Source: Ampelocalamus luodianensis (taxonomy: Eukaryota; Streptophyta; Magnoliopsida; Poales; Poaceae). From it: DNA of 64,000 nucleotides. Below the pieces are notes generated by a model. It ran no database searches and was not told where the DNA came from. It worked only from the letters and a program-made list of their open reading frames with translations. Shown here in pieces: positions 1 through 10,100 of the stretch. The DNA is taken from positions 82,284,428 through 82,348,427 of the forward strand of contig CM070618.1 in the NCBI GenBank assembly GCA_036346255.1, written 5' to 3'. A program made the position numbers and the translations under genes. The stretch's first letter is position 1; the number at the start of each line of letters is the position of its first letter.

Positions 1-720
1 AATATGTTAGAAGATCTTAATGAATATGTTAGGAAAGAGAAGATAAGATTCAGGGTTTTAAAGAAAGAGCATATCTCTCTTCAAAATAATTATGATATGC
101 TAAAAGAAGAACATGAATCTCTCCTTCTTAAGGAATGTAATAGCTCTAAGGTGGATATAGGCATTACATGTGATCTACTAGATGATATGCCATGTATAGC
201 TCTTAACTCTTGCATTTCATCTAAGGTTAGCATATCCACCTCTTGTGATGATTTGCTTGATATACCTTGTTGCTCAAAATTAGACGCATCTATTTTATCT
301 ATGTCTTGTGATACTATCCTTATAGGGGGAAATAATGAGCTGAAGGCTCAAGTCAAGAAATTAACAAATGACTTGAAAAAGTGCTATAAAGGGAAGATCT
401 CTATTGATGATATTTTGAGCAAGCAACAAAGATCAATTGACAAGAAAGGAATTGGTTTCACCACCAAGAAAAAGGTGAAGAGCAACCCAAAGCAAGAGAA
501 AATAATTTAACAATATCAAGTGCTTTGGATGCAATAAGAATGGACACATTGCCTCGGTGTGTCCAAATCAAATGGATGTCAAGTCAAAACATTCAAAGAA
601 GAGATAAAGTAAAAATCCAACTTGCTACAATTGTCAGGAAAAGGGACACATTGGTAAACAATGTCCCATGGGTAACACTCCTAAGCTTATTCTTTATAAT
701 GATCACTATTTGCTAAGGAA
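1..720 (+). pseudogene. Ty1-copia gag fragment with two CCHC zinc knuckles
   Basis: A coiled-coil-like gag segment (open from position 4 to 510) is followed, after a shift into another frame, by two retroviral-type CCHC knuckles with C-x2-C-x4-H-x4-C spacing. The first starts at about 521 (CFGCNKNGH) and the second at about 623 (CYNCQEKGH). A stop near 606 separates them. Downstream, to about 835, are residues resembling the linker after the knuckles in grass copia polyproteins (WVPK...GPN). The gag protein packages element RNA into particles. The frameshift and stops show this copy is dead. It is cut by the window edge, and protease and integrase are not seen after it. Confidence 0.75.
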
Positions 721-835
721 TGATAAAAATAGCAATATATTTACTAGAATTGTTAGTTCACTAAAGATTATTGCTAGGGCTATTTGGGTGCCTAAATGTC
801 TTGTGACTAACATTCAAGGACCCAACTGAGTTTGG

Positions 836-1062
836 GTACCAAAAGGTGCCATTTAGGCCAAAAACTCCTGATACCTCAACCAGGTTTTTCTACAAGAAAG
901 GCATCAAGAGTAACAGGAGTCATCCCGTTCTTGTCTCTGACCAGTCTCGACGGTCACTCACCAGTTCTACTTATGCATCCTGATGTGGCTTTGATGGCGG
1001 CCATCGTCAGGTCAACGTCCCAGCACTTGGGATTGGGCGAGTTGTTCCAGCTGTACAGAAAT
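836..1062. other. short unassigned stretch between retroelement pieces
   Basis: No convincing coding or repeat feature. Probably further decayed retroelement sequence between the gag fragment on the left and the LTR that starts at 1063. Confidence 0.3.
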
Positions 1063-1279
1063 TGTAGAGTTTAGTATATTGGAAAGAATAAATTCGTTTC
1101 ACTGTGCCCAACTAGGACAACTACTGCATGTATTTATCTGCGCTTTGGCGTTGCCAGATAGGCTATAAAATACAATCATTCAGTTAGAATAGAACTTATA
1201 CATTGGTTTAGATTACATGATCAATATTTCAAACGACTAACTATAGAATCTATATCAAACTGAACCATGTCATTTAACA
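1063..1279 (-). repeat. 3' LTR of the short-LTR copia element
   Basis: Directly repeated at 5164-5374 with scattered mismatches. Read on the minus strand it begins TGTTAAATGACATGG just after a purine-rich tract (rc of 1280-1290) and ends in ACA. Confidence 0.8.
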
Positions 1280-1289
1280 ACTTCCCTCA

Positions 1290-2243
1290 ATCCAAACTTG
1301 TGAATACAAGAATGAGATTGCGCTTGAAGTTAGCAAACGACTGATTCGACAAAGGTTTAGCAAATATATCTGCTACTTGGTCTTGAGATGAAATAAACCT
1401 GATATCAAGCATCTTCTGAGCCACTCTTACACGAACAAAATGAAAATCTATTTCAATGTCTTTTGTGCGAATGTGAAATATTGGGTTTACCGATAGATAA
1501 GTGGCTCTTAAATTGTCACACCAAAGACTGGGTGGTCTTGCTTGTTAGATTTCCAGCCCCTTCAGCAGTGATTGTCCAGATAAGCTCTACGGTCGCATTT
1601 GCTAGTGATTTATATTCTTCTTTCGTGCTATATCGGGATATTGTCTGCTACTTTCTAGAGCTCCAGGGTATTAAGTTCTTACCAAGAAAAACTGCATAGC
1701 CACTGGTTGATCGTCAATCATCTAGGCACCCGACACAATCATCATCAGACAAGGCATTGAGGAGGATGAATTCTAAATTTCTAAACCAATTGTTGCAATT
1801 AGCTTGAGGTAACGCAAAATGCACTTCACCACACTTCAATGAGAACTCGTTGGCGAAGCAAGATACCGACAAACCTTATTGACCATGTAGGATATATCTG
1901 GTATGGTAAGGGTCAAGTATTGAGGTGCCCCAACCATGCTCCTGTAGTGTGAAGCTTCTTGTGCTATCAAGCATTCTCCAACACCGTTGGACAGTTGCTC
2001 TGTCGACGCCATTAGAGTTGAGATTCCTTTGGAATTCTCCATATTTGCTTGATGGAGTAGCTCTTTGACACATTTGTGTCGTGCTATAGTTAAACCATGT
2101 TCACTCTTAGTTGCATGTGCTGAGGAACTGGCAACAATCATGTCATCCACATATACAAGTATATACACCATGACCCCTCCTTGATGAAAGACAAACAATG
2201 ATGTATCGGTCCTTGACGGCACAAAACCTAACTCTTCAAGCAT
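1290..2243 (-). pseudogene. Copia reverse transcriptase and RNase H fragment
   Basis: The minus strand from 2243 encodes the second half of a copia reverse transcriptase, including the catalytic YVDDM box (after LVYV) that binds the metal ions for DNA synthesis. It runs on through the conserved SYMVNKVCRYLASP segment into RNase H. Near 1300-1450 the RNase H end shows HFVRVRVAQKM and QVADIFAKPLS, motifs typical of copia elements. The first half of RT, with the catalytic fingers, is absent because the reading is cut at 2243-2251 by another LTR. Several frame changes between 1835 and 1450 show decay. Confidence 0.8.
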
Positions 2244-2250
2244 GGAGCTA

Positions 2251-3186
2251 AGTGTAAGATCGAGGAGTTCGACTAGAGAGGGGTGAATAGGCAGTTTTAA
2301 AACTTTAGGCTAAAACCTTGTTTAATGCGAAAGCTAAATATTAAATCGGTTTTGTCCAAATAAAACCTAAATCAACTAGGCTAGACTAAGTGCACCGACA
2401 AAGATAGGACTAAAGGTAATGATAGCAGTCAAGCATACAAGTCATGATAAGCAAATTAACGCAAGTATATAAATTTCAATATAGTAAAGCACAAGTTAAT
2501 GCAAACCACAAGGGACACAACGATGTTTTATAGTGGTGTTCCGAGATTTGCCGGTCTCCCCTAATCCAAGTTGAGGTAAGCCCAAACCAATTGGACTAGT
2601 TCCAAATCAAACCAACAACTCATTGCACTATGGTTGCTCTTGCTCCACTCTGGAGATGGTGACTACCAAACCACTCACAAACTGTCCGAGTCTTCTCACA
2701 ATCTTTTTTAAGAAGCTCACCGACGCACGACGCCTCCACGTCGTCTAGGTGTCGGCAAACACAAAGAGTAATAAGCCTAAGACTCTCACTTGAACCAATC
2801 AAGTGTCTAAGCTCAAGTGGATACACAATCCACTACTTAATGCAACACATACACTTGGATTTGCCTCTCATACCTCACTAAGTGCAGCACATGAACATAA
2901 AAGTGTAGAGAGCTTGCTCTTTGCTCAAAGGTAAGTGTAGAAGCACCAGCACTTTTTTTCAGCCGGCTAAGGTGGCTACATAAATAGCCCACGCACAAAA
3001 ACTAATCGTTGGAAACAGAATCCCGAACAAATCAGGATAATCGGAACTACCGCTGTTCAACGGCCGGTACTACCGCCCTCAGTCCAACGGTCGGATTTCA
3101 GCAGCAACACATGCTCTGAACTAGCTGTTACAAACGAGGCGCGGTACTACCACCAAGCAACACGCGGTTGACCCACCTTGAGACAC
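2251..3186 (-). repeat. LTR fragment nested in the copia element
   Basis: The sequence from TGTAAGATCGAGGAG at 2251 resembles the end of a grass copia LTR read on the minus strand (CTCGATCTTACA). A minus-strand TATA-like motif lies near 2980-2990 (GGGCTATTTATG). No coding is seen. The other boundary is unclear and placed where the sequence changes to the next LTR. Confidence 0.45.
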
Positions 3187-4400
3187 TATTGAAATTGTTA
3201 CGATTTTATGTGTTATTAGTTGGTCTCAAGCAATGATGATGTATAATCCTTAGACCTAAGACCAGTATGATTTTCTACATGTGTAATAGTATACTTAGGG
3301 GTTAACAAACGCTACTCCGAAACTAGGTAGTTATAAATATAGCTTTCGGGTATGCTATAAAACATGCGGAGGAATGTGACTGGTCGGATATGGAATTTGC
3401 TCCTCCTAACGTAACAGGAGAGATATCTCTAGACCTCTTGATGTGGTCAGATAAAAAAAGTGTATGGTCATGCCACTAGTGGTCGATGAGTAGACCACAT
3501 GAAGTTATCCATCGCTTGATCGAGAAAGTATTGAACTGTCCATGGATGACAAATTATCTCACCTAGTGTTCAACCAGATATCGTGAGGCAAAGGGAGAAT
3601 ACACAAGCAGGTCATTCGGTTCAACCAGATACAGACTAGTTGTATGGAGATACGAGCTGGTCGTAGACTGGTCGAACATAATCACTAAGTGATCATAAAC
3701 TGGTCGTAAAGAGTTACAAACTGATTGTAACTATATAGAAACTAGTCGTATAGAGATACGAGCTGGTCGTAAGTAATACGGACTTAGTCATAGATCATAT
3801 TGTATTAAGGTTCGTCCGATATAATTTATGTGTATTCAGAAATCATTATGTCCTGCTAGGAACCGCTAATGACTCGTTGTCGAAAAAGAGTTTTCGAGTC
3901 ACAACGGAATACGCATGAACCTACAGGGTCACACACTTAACGGGTTGGAACAAACGAATTCAGATAGGATCCGTCATAGGCTCTATATAAGGAGATGATG
4001 AGGCTGTTGGGATACACGAGACACACGTGACTCGCTCCACCGAAACCATAGCCGCCATCTTCTCGAAGAGCCCTGCCGCGCGAGTTGGTGCTAGCACACC
4101 GATGTACGGTGTTCCATCCCTGGACGTGTGGATACTGTAGAGACGCTGTTGCGGTTGCTGTTACGCTCAAGGACGATCCGCGATCTTTACAAGGAACGCA
4201 ATTGGTTGCTGGAGGAGACAACCGGCATCGAGGACACTGGACAATCTACTACGACCACTACATCGACACGCTCGACGTTGGATTAGGCTGGTCCAACTCT
4301 TCTTCCGCTGCACTGCGTGTCTAGTGGTAACGATCTATGATCTCTTACTTGTATGTCTTTCTGGTTTACGTGGTAGAGCTTTTTTTAATTACAAATTAGT
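3187..4400 (+). repeat. Long copia-type LTR (solo or truncated), plus orientation
   Basis: A plus-strand LTR is suggested by a TATA box TATATAAG at 3984-3991, a downstream leader-like GC-richer stretch (4020-4320), and a T-rich end near 4380-4395. The U3 part (3630-3780) has repeated CTGGTCGTA motifs and small hairpins. The leader resembles those of abundant grass copia elements. I could not fix the exact ends or a target duplication. Confidence 0.5.
3984..3991 (+). promoter_or_regulatory. TATA box of the long LTR
   Basis: TATATAAG in the context GGCTCTATATAAGGAG, followed by leader-like sequence; the probable start signal for transcription from this LTR. Confidence 0.5.
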
Positions 4401-4418
4401 GTAACCAACCAGTATCCT

Positions 4419-5151
4419 TCACGAAGAGTATGGGACATGGTCAATGGAATTGTTATGGACGATTCGCACCTCAAAGCTCAAAAGATGAGCGTAGAGATCA
4501 TTTAGGGAGGTGACATCCGGCCTGGTTGTGACAGAGGTAACAAGAGAATCGTATTCATTGTCAAGGCCGGAGGGCATGTACGTGATGAACTCCTCATCTG
4601 ATAGAGAATTGTCGATTGATGTCAGCGTGTCAGTGAGATTCTTCACCTTGTTGAAGTACTCAATGATGGACTTCTCCTTCTTGCGCGTACCTGCAATCTG
4701 CATGTGAATTTGCATGATCCTCGTACGATAACACAAGGAAAACTTGCATTCTAAGGCAGTCCATACCCCTCGAGATGTGCCCAAGACGAGAACTTGCACC
4801 AGCACTACCCGCGTTAGTGACGACAGAATCGTGCTAAGAACAATTTGGTCTTGCTGCAGCCACAACTGGTAAGCTGGGTTGACGACCTACGACGTCTTAG
4901 ACTCAGTGGTCTTGGCGATCATCTTCTCCAGATAAGGTTGGGTTCCATCAACGAGTCCCAGGAGCTGCGAGCCGCGAAGATACGGCATAAGTTGTGCTTT
5001 TCATTGGAGATAATTCTCCCACGAGAGCTTGATGTTGACCAGGTGAGAAAAGGACTGTGTGGGAAGAATGCTGGCTGCGGCAAAGCTGGTTGCCCCGGCC
5101 AAGGCGTTGACGACGGCAAAAGAGGACCCGACATCTTGTTGGAGTTCGTGG
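4419..5151 (-). pseudogene. Copia gag fragment (Retrotran_gag type)
   Basis: Minus-strand reading includes a conserved copia gag block: RTRIMQIHMQIAGTRK, then EYFNKVKNLTDTL, then DEEFITYMPSGLDNEYD and LYAHLLSFEVRI. These match the UBN2/gag-polypeptide family that forms the nucleocapsid shell. The N-terminal part (about 5151 to 4870) is in a different frame from the rest, and the C-terminal part with the zinc knuckle is lost at the 4419 junction. It starts just inside the primer-binding site of the same element. Confidence 0.75.
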
Positions 5152-5163
5152 GCTTTGATACCA
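5151..5163 (-). other. Primer-binding site of the copia element
   Basis: The minus strand reads TGGTATCAAAGCC directly next to the LTR end. This matches the initiator-methionine tRNA complement used by copia elements (TGGTATCAGAGC) with one change. Confidence 0.75.
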
Positions 5164-5374
5164 TGTAAAGTTTAGTAGATTGGAATGAATAGATTTGTTT
5201 CACCGTGCCCAACTATGACGGCTACTGCGTGTATTTATCTGCACATCGGCATTGCCGGATAGGCTACGATACAATCATTCAGTTAGAACAGAACGTATAC
5301 ATTGGTTTAGATTACATGATCGGTATTTCAACTGACTAACTATAGAATATCACACCAAACCATGTCGTTTAACA
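5164..5374 (-). repeat. 5' LTR of the short-LTR copia element
   Basis: Direct repeat of 1063-1279. It abuts the primer-binding site, which fixes the element's minus orientation. Confidence 0.8.
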
Positions 5375-6374
5375 TAAATATTTGGTATGTACTGTTAATC
5401 TGCAGCTCCGCCGACGTCGCTGTCGAACAGAACCAGTCCCCAAATATTTGGGGCTTTGAGCTCGCCTTCGCCGGGTAGTCACCGGTTAGGTTGCTGGAAG
5501 TTAACCCGCATCAACCGCGAATTGGAACATTAACCGGTAGCCTGCCATCTCCGAAAGAGACGCTTCTGATCGTGAATAATTTGGCACGGCCCACGGTTGA
5601 GACTGTTTAGTGGGAAACGCAACTCGCTGTGCCTTCTCGAAGCGCAGGCGTTATATATGTCCGAAATGACCGAATGCGTCCAATAATTTGATGTACGACA
5701 AGGGCTAGATTATCATGTCGTGCTCTCGTCTGGTTGATTTGGTGAGTTAGCGGGTGATTGTGGAACAAGTCGGCTTTAGTGGTTTCCGTAAGCTGCTCGA
5801 CTGCTTTTCGTCACTCAATGCCTAACGGAGTGTATACAATGGACGTACTGTCTCTGCAGGTGCAACAACAGGGAAGATGGTTGTTCTCCGGATCTAGCCG
5901 GGTGTTCCTGTAGTAGACTATATAGACTTGTCAGTGCACGAGTAGATCTAGATGTTCAGACTTTAGACTAAGACTTGAATTGAACTTCACATCAACTATG
6001 AGAAAAGAATGCGGTTCGATTTTTCTTAACTGCTCCGTTGAATATTCGCACTAAACCTGGAACTAGTTGCATTCGGTGCACTCCAAGTCCAACAGTTTTC
6101 TCAAGAAAAAGCATTTCAGGTCAATTACTGCCTTGAAAGTGTATCGATCGGGCTCCGAATTCTCCCAATAATCAGATAGGCGACACCTAGACCAGTGGCG
6201 GGATTTCAATAAGCCTCGGCCCAAAACTAAGGAGCCATAAGTCTATAACTAACGTCAAATACAATCAACACTGAGGCATAATAAAAATACAATACAAATG
6301 CACAATCAAAATAAAATTTGAATTCCATGTTTAACGATACGACAAAATAGATAAAACATAACAAAAAAAAATAC
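5375..6374. other. Non-coding stretch, nothing identified
   Basis: No open frame with recognisable protein similarity and no clear terminal repeats. The right part (6200-6374) is the sequence into which the last recognisable syntaxin exon runs, and looks AT-rich and intron-like or transposon-derived. Confidence 0.4.
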
Positions 6375-6727
6375 CAGATTACGATCAGAGCCAGTCCAGT
6401 TCTGTCGTCTAGAAAGCTCAACTTCATCAAGTCCATAATATGCCGGATCTCTTGATGCAACTGAGATTGTCTTTTCCAACTTATCGGTATTTTAGAACCG
6501 ATCTTACGTAAAGATTATTTGATTCGGGGGGTCTTTACAATTGATCACGCAGACAAAGGAGATACGATGATTTTTATACAGGTTCGGGCCTTCTCCAATG
6601 AGAATAGCAACCCTACTCCTGTGTGTATTGTATTGGGTATTCTGATTACAATCAGTGAAAAGACTTGCGCTAATACTCCTACTGATTGTCTCTCCAAAGC
6701 CTCCCACATTACCTCCGAAAGACACCT

Positions 6728-6737
6728 ATTTATACTA
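6728..6737 (-). promoter_or_regulatory. TATA box of the solo LTR
   Basis: TATAAATAGG on the minus strand, inside the solo LTR and between its U3 hairpin array and its R/U5 end. Confidence 0.5.
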
Positions 6738-6974
6738 TGTTACAGTGGCGGTTGTCGTTCCAGGTCAATAGGCGCTCATTATTACGTAATAATGAGAGTA
6801 ATTACCGGAGTAGTAACCTCTCCACGCTGTCAACGGTTACCAATCAGAGATAATGGAGAATTATCTGTAGTTATTTCAGATATAACTACGTATCTTGACT
6901 GCTTAGATCTTCACAGTAAATAGGGTCTACTAGCGAGTGGACCCAGTTAACTGTGAAGAAGTCGTAGCAGGACT

Positions 6975-7145
6975 GGTCGTAGCATGACTTACGATCAGGG
7001 GGTAGTCGTAAGAAAAGCTTACGACTGGATACTGGTCGTAGAAAGACTTACGACCGGAGGTAATCGTAGGAGAACTTACGATTACGTGATAGTCGTAGAA
7101 ATACTTACGACTATGGGGGTGGTCGTAGAAGAGCTTACGACCACC
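6975..7145. repeat. Array of six tandem hairpins in the solo LTR U3
   Basis: Six stems with short loops lie at 6975-6996, 7004-7026, 7034-7055, 7060-7085, 7089-7114 and 7118-7145, about 28-30 bp apart. All share a core GTCGTA-n(7-8)-TACGAC. Where the left arm changes, the right arm changes with it: GTAATCGTA pairs with TACGATTAC, ATAGTCGTA with TACGACTAT, and GGTGGTCGTA with TACGACCACC. Confidence 0.85.
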
Positions 7146-7571
7146 TAACTTACTCCTCCCTTATAACATTAAGGGGTATACCATGTGACGTCATATTACA
7201 TGATTAAAGAATAATAAAATGAGGATTATCTGATTCTCGTCACAACTCATCCACCTTTCAAAATAAAACGGCATCAGTTAGATTGACCAGAATAATTGTA
7301 CATGAATAAGGAAATAGATACCCCTATTAAAAGATAAATCTAATATATCAGATGCACAGCCAGCCACACGAATAAGGATGGTGGTGAAAAATGACTAAAG
7401 TAAAGAACTTTCACATTTTTTCCACTTCTGTTAATAGTTTCTTCTCCATGTACCAACAACATATAGTAACGACATTAGCAAAGATTTATGGCACTGTTAT
7501 AATCTGTTGTCATACCTGCCACTCGATGCTTTTCACAGTCGGTAAGAAGCTCTTTTGTCAGATGAGCATAA

Positions 7572-7780
7572 CTAATTTAAATTGGGCCACAAGTCCATGA
7601 AAACAGGCTCATTTACATATATATTTATAACTTCATAATTCATTAATCATAAGTCATAAGTCATAACTAATTAACTCATTTACAGATATACTCATACAGG
7701 CCATGAAGCCAATTTGCCAATGCCAATATGCCATTATATTATGCCAAAGTCTTAAGACTGTAACTGTAGCACATCAAAGA
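7572..7780. other. AT-rich sequence upstream of the syntaxin fragment
   Basis: Probably intron remnant; short direct repeats of CATAAGT near 7650. No first exon is recognised. Confidence 0.3.
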
Positions 7781-8400
7781 TTTTGAGCTCACCTCGCTGG
7801 GAGCCAGCACCAGCGGTTGAGGGCGGTGAGGACTGAGGAGAGGAGCTGAGGAGGGCGCTGCCGCGCTGGGGGTGGAGGCGTGGAGCAAAGGCGCAAGCCG
7901 CAGGGCAGAGGACAGGGCGGCAAGCGGCAGGTCGGCAGGGGCTGGCGGCGTGGCGCGGCGTGGCTGCTGGCGAGGCGGCTCGAGGCCCGAGGAGGCACCG
8001 CGGCGGGGAGGGTGGTGGCCAGTGGAGCCGTGGAGACTGGAGAGGAGTCGGGCCGTCGAGGGCGAGGGCAGCGTCGGCCTCCGAGTGAGGAACTGAGGAC
8101 TGAGAGGAGGCAGTGGCCGGTGGGGGTGGCGTTGGGCTGTGGAGGCGTGGAGCTGTGGAGAGGAGGCGGTGGGGGTGGCTTCGCGGCGGAGAGGAGGCGG
8201 GGGGGGGGGGGCGTCGCGGCAAAGAGGAGGATCGCCGCCACTGGCGGAGTCGCGGAGAGGAGGAACTGCCGAAGCCGAACTGGGGTTGGGGAGGGAATGA
8301 GATCGAAGCGGCTAGGGCAGGCTGGGCAGCCTCTTGGCGCTCCGCTGGGCCGCTCCACTGGGCCGGCTGGCTGGGGATAGCCACGGACCGACCGGTAAGC
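7781..8400. other. GC-rich low-complexity block
   Basis: About 600 bp of very GC-rich sequence, open in several frames on both strands because stops are rare. The encoded peptides are Pro, Ala, Ser and Arg rich and match nothing I recognise. It could be the GC-rich 5' region of a captured gene, part of a transposon, or a decayed first exon. It lies between the syntaxin fragment and the GAGCCTCGGGCC sequence near 8475, similar to one near 6210. Confidence 0.35.
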
Positions 8401-9149
8401 GTCGGGCCTGGCCACAATGCAGTGATATTTTTTTGGATGCCTACTAAAATTTCCCACTACAATTTTTTTCTGAGCCTCGGGCCATTACCCAACCAGCTCG
8501 AGGCCCATCTTTGCCTCTGACCTAGACAATAGCTTTGAATCGCATCAGTTGAGAATGGTGGAACTCAAACGCACGACAGCAGCAAATGAACGCAAAGCAT
8601 AGAACAGTGAACAGTTCGTGTGCACGTAAGTTGCCAAGATTCCCGTCGTGTAAAGCAGAAAGAGATTTCATTTTCCTTGCACCAAAAGGGTACAACATCC
8701 GATCCGGGCCGACCGACTTTCTTTTCTTTCTTGCAGCGGTGACGCGATCGGTGATCCCATGCACGGCCACGTCGACCGACCAATGGAAGCGACCGAAAGT
8801 GCGCCGCTCCGCCCTCCCCTCACGCGCGAGAAGTGCGAACCGGCCGCCGCCGCATCACTCCGCGTAGGTGCGCCGCTGCGCGCCTTTTTCTCCGGCCATG
8901 ATGCGTCGCGTCTTGGCTCCCTTTTTATTTTCCCCGTGCGTACGTGTGCGCTGTTGTTTCCATAATCAGGATTCGGTTTGGATTTACATTAGTTATATAC
9001 TGCTAGAATTAGTACCAGTACATAGTGTAGTCGGATCTGCTGCGGAAATAGAGATGAATCTAGAGACATAAAACATGATTTTTAGGTGAAAACCGGAAAA
9101 AAAACTACAGGCATATGAATGTGGAATTCGGTGTACGAGGAGAAACCTA
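8401..9149. other. Intergenic stretch, nothing identified
   Basis: Moderately GC-rich in 8700-8950. No protein similarity seen, no TIRs found. Confidence 0.35.
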
Positions 9150-9359
9150 TCTATCTATCTATTATATTATTAAAGCGATAGAAAAAGAAGCAACCATCAC
9201 GTTTGCTTTCAAAGGCTAAAATTCTCACGTTCATCGGTGAAAAAAAAAAAACATCTATACCGTTGGTTATGGTGGGTTCAGATTATAACGATCTAAATTA
9301 AACGAAAGAGTCTATACCAAGTACAATATAGAAATAAGAGTTCATGTTAAGTACAACAC

Positions 9360-10100
9360 AAAAATAACTGAAATTCGGAATAAAAATAAAATAAAATAAA
9401 ATAAACAATTTCATTTTGACATGAATTCCTAAGTAAAATAACTAGATAAACATAATTCAGAATATTTAAAAAAAAAAGTAATTGGAGTAGTCTACAACTT
9501 CCAACCAAAAAAATAAAAGAAATTCAGAATAAAAAATAAAATAAAATTAGAAAATTAATTTCGATACAAAATCCACAATAAAATCACCAATAATTGTAAT
9601 TCTTAATATATAATTTTAGTATACGAATTGATTAGTAGAATCACCAAGAAAATAAAAGCAATTGGATTAGTATACGAATTTTAACAAAAAATAATTAAAA
9701 TCAGGATAAAAAATAAAATAAAATTTGCAATTTGATTTTTATATGAATTTCAAAGTAAAATACTTAAATAAATAAAATCTAGAACAAAAAAATCATCATC
9801 AATTTGATTTCCATACGAATTCCTAAGTAAAATCCTAAATAAATATAACTCGATTTTAGAATTGGATTAGTATACAAATTTTAACAAAAAAAAATTAATT
9901 TTGGAATAAAAATAAAATAAAACTAGCATTTTGATTTTGATATGAATTCCGAAGTAAAATATATAACAACCGTAATTCAGTATAAAAATTAACTATTAGA
10001 TTAGTTTACGGATTCCAACAAAAAATAATTAAAATTAGGGACAACAAATAAAAAAATTACAATTTGATTTCTATAGAATTTTAAAGTAAATTTTGAATAA
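9360..10100. repeat. Degenerate A-rich tandem array inside the Helitron
   Basis: Imperfect units containing AAAATAAAATAAAAT, then a variant of ATTTGATTTTGATATGAATTCC, then AAGTAAAAT recur about six times (near 9380, 9530, 9710, 9790, 9910 and 10040). Spacing varies from about 80 to 180 bp. Confidence 0.6.

Larger units (their letters stand above)
1063..5374 (-). mobile_element. Ty1-copia retrotransposon with short LTRs, interrupted by other LTR sequence
   Basis: Two direct repeats of about 215 bp (1063-1279 and 5164-5374) bracket copia genes on the minus strand. The order fits one element: right LTR, primer-binding site, gag (5151 to 4419), then RT and RNase H (2243 to about 1290), purine-rich tract, left LTR. 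The flanks GAAAT and TAAAT could be a 5-bp target duplication with one mismatch. Integrase and the first part of RT are missing; the gap (about 2251-4418) is filled by pieces of at least two other LTRs. The element is therefore old, nested and non-functional. Confidence 0.75.
6482..7242 (-). mobile_element. Solo LTR with 5-bp target duplication, inserted in a syntaxin exon
   Basis: Flanked by CAACT at 6477-6481 and 7243-7247. On the minus strand it begins TGACGAGAATC and ends ATACCGATA. The stretch GGCCCGAACCTGTATAAAAATC near its 3' end resembles LTRs of grass gypsy elements. A minus-strand TATA box (TATAAATAGG, plus 6728-6737) supports the orientation. No internal coding region remains, so the element was reduced to one LTR by recombination. 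Confidence 0.85.
6375..7571 (-). pseudogene. SYP61: SYP61-type syntaxin gene fragment, frameshifted and split by a solo LTR
   Basis: Two minus-strand exons match the N-terminal (syntaxin-6 type) domain of plant SYP61, a SNARE of the trans-Golgi network. Exon A (7571-7516) reads AHLTKELLTDCE and then, after one extra A, SIEWQ, followed by a GT donor. Exon B starts after an AG at 7254 with VDELEKTISVASRDP, continues YYGLDEVELSRRQNW, and ends RNL before a GT donor at 6374-6373. Without the inserted LTR (6482-7242 and one 5-bp repeat) exon B is exactly 114 nt, 38 codons. The first exon with the start, the SNARE helix and the membrane anchor are not found nearby. This is a fragment, either left by deletion or carried by a transposon. 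Identification rests on remembered family sequence. Confidence 0.8.

Noticed and set aside
7752..8520. Long overlapping open frames on both strands
   Set aside because: They result from high GC content with few stops; peptides are low-complexity and match no family.
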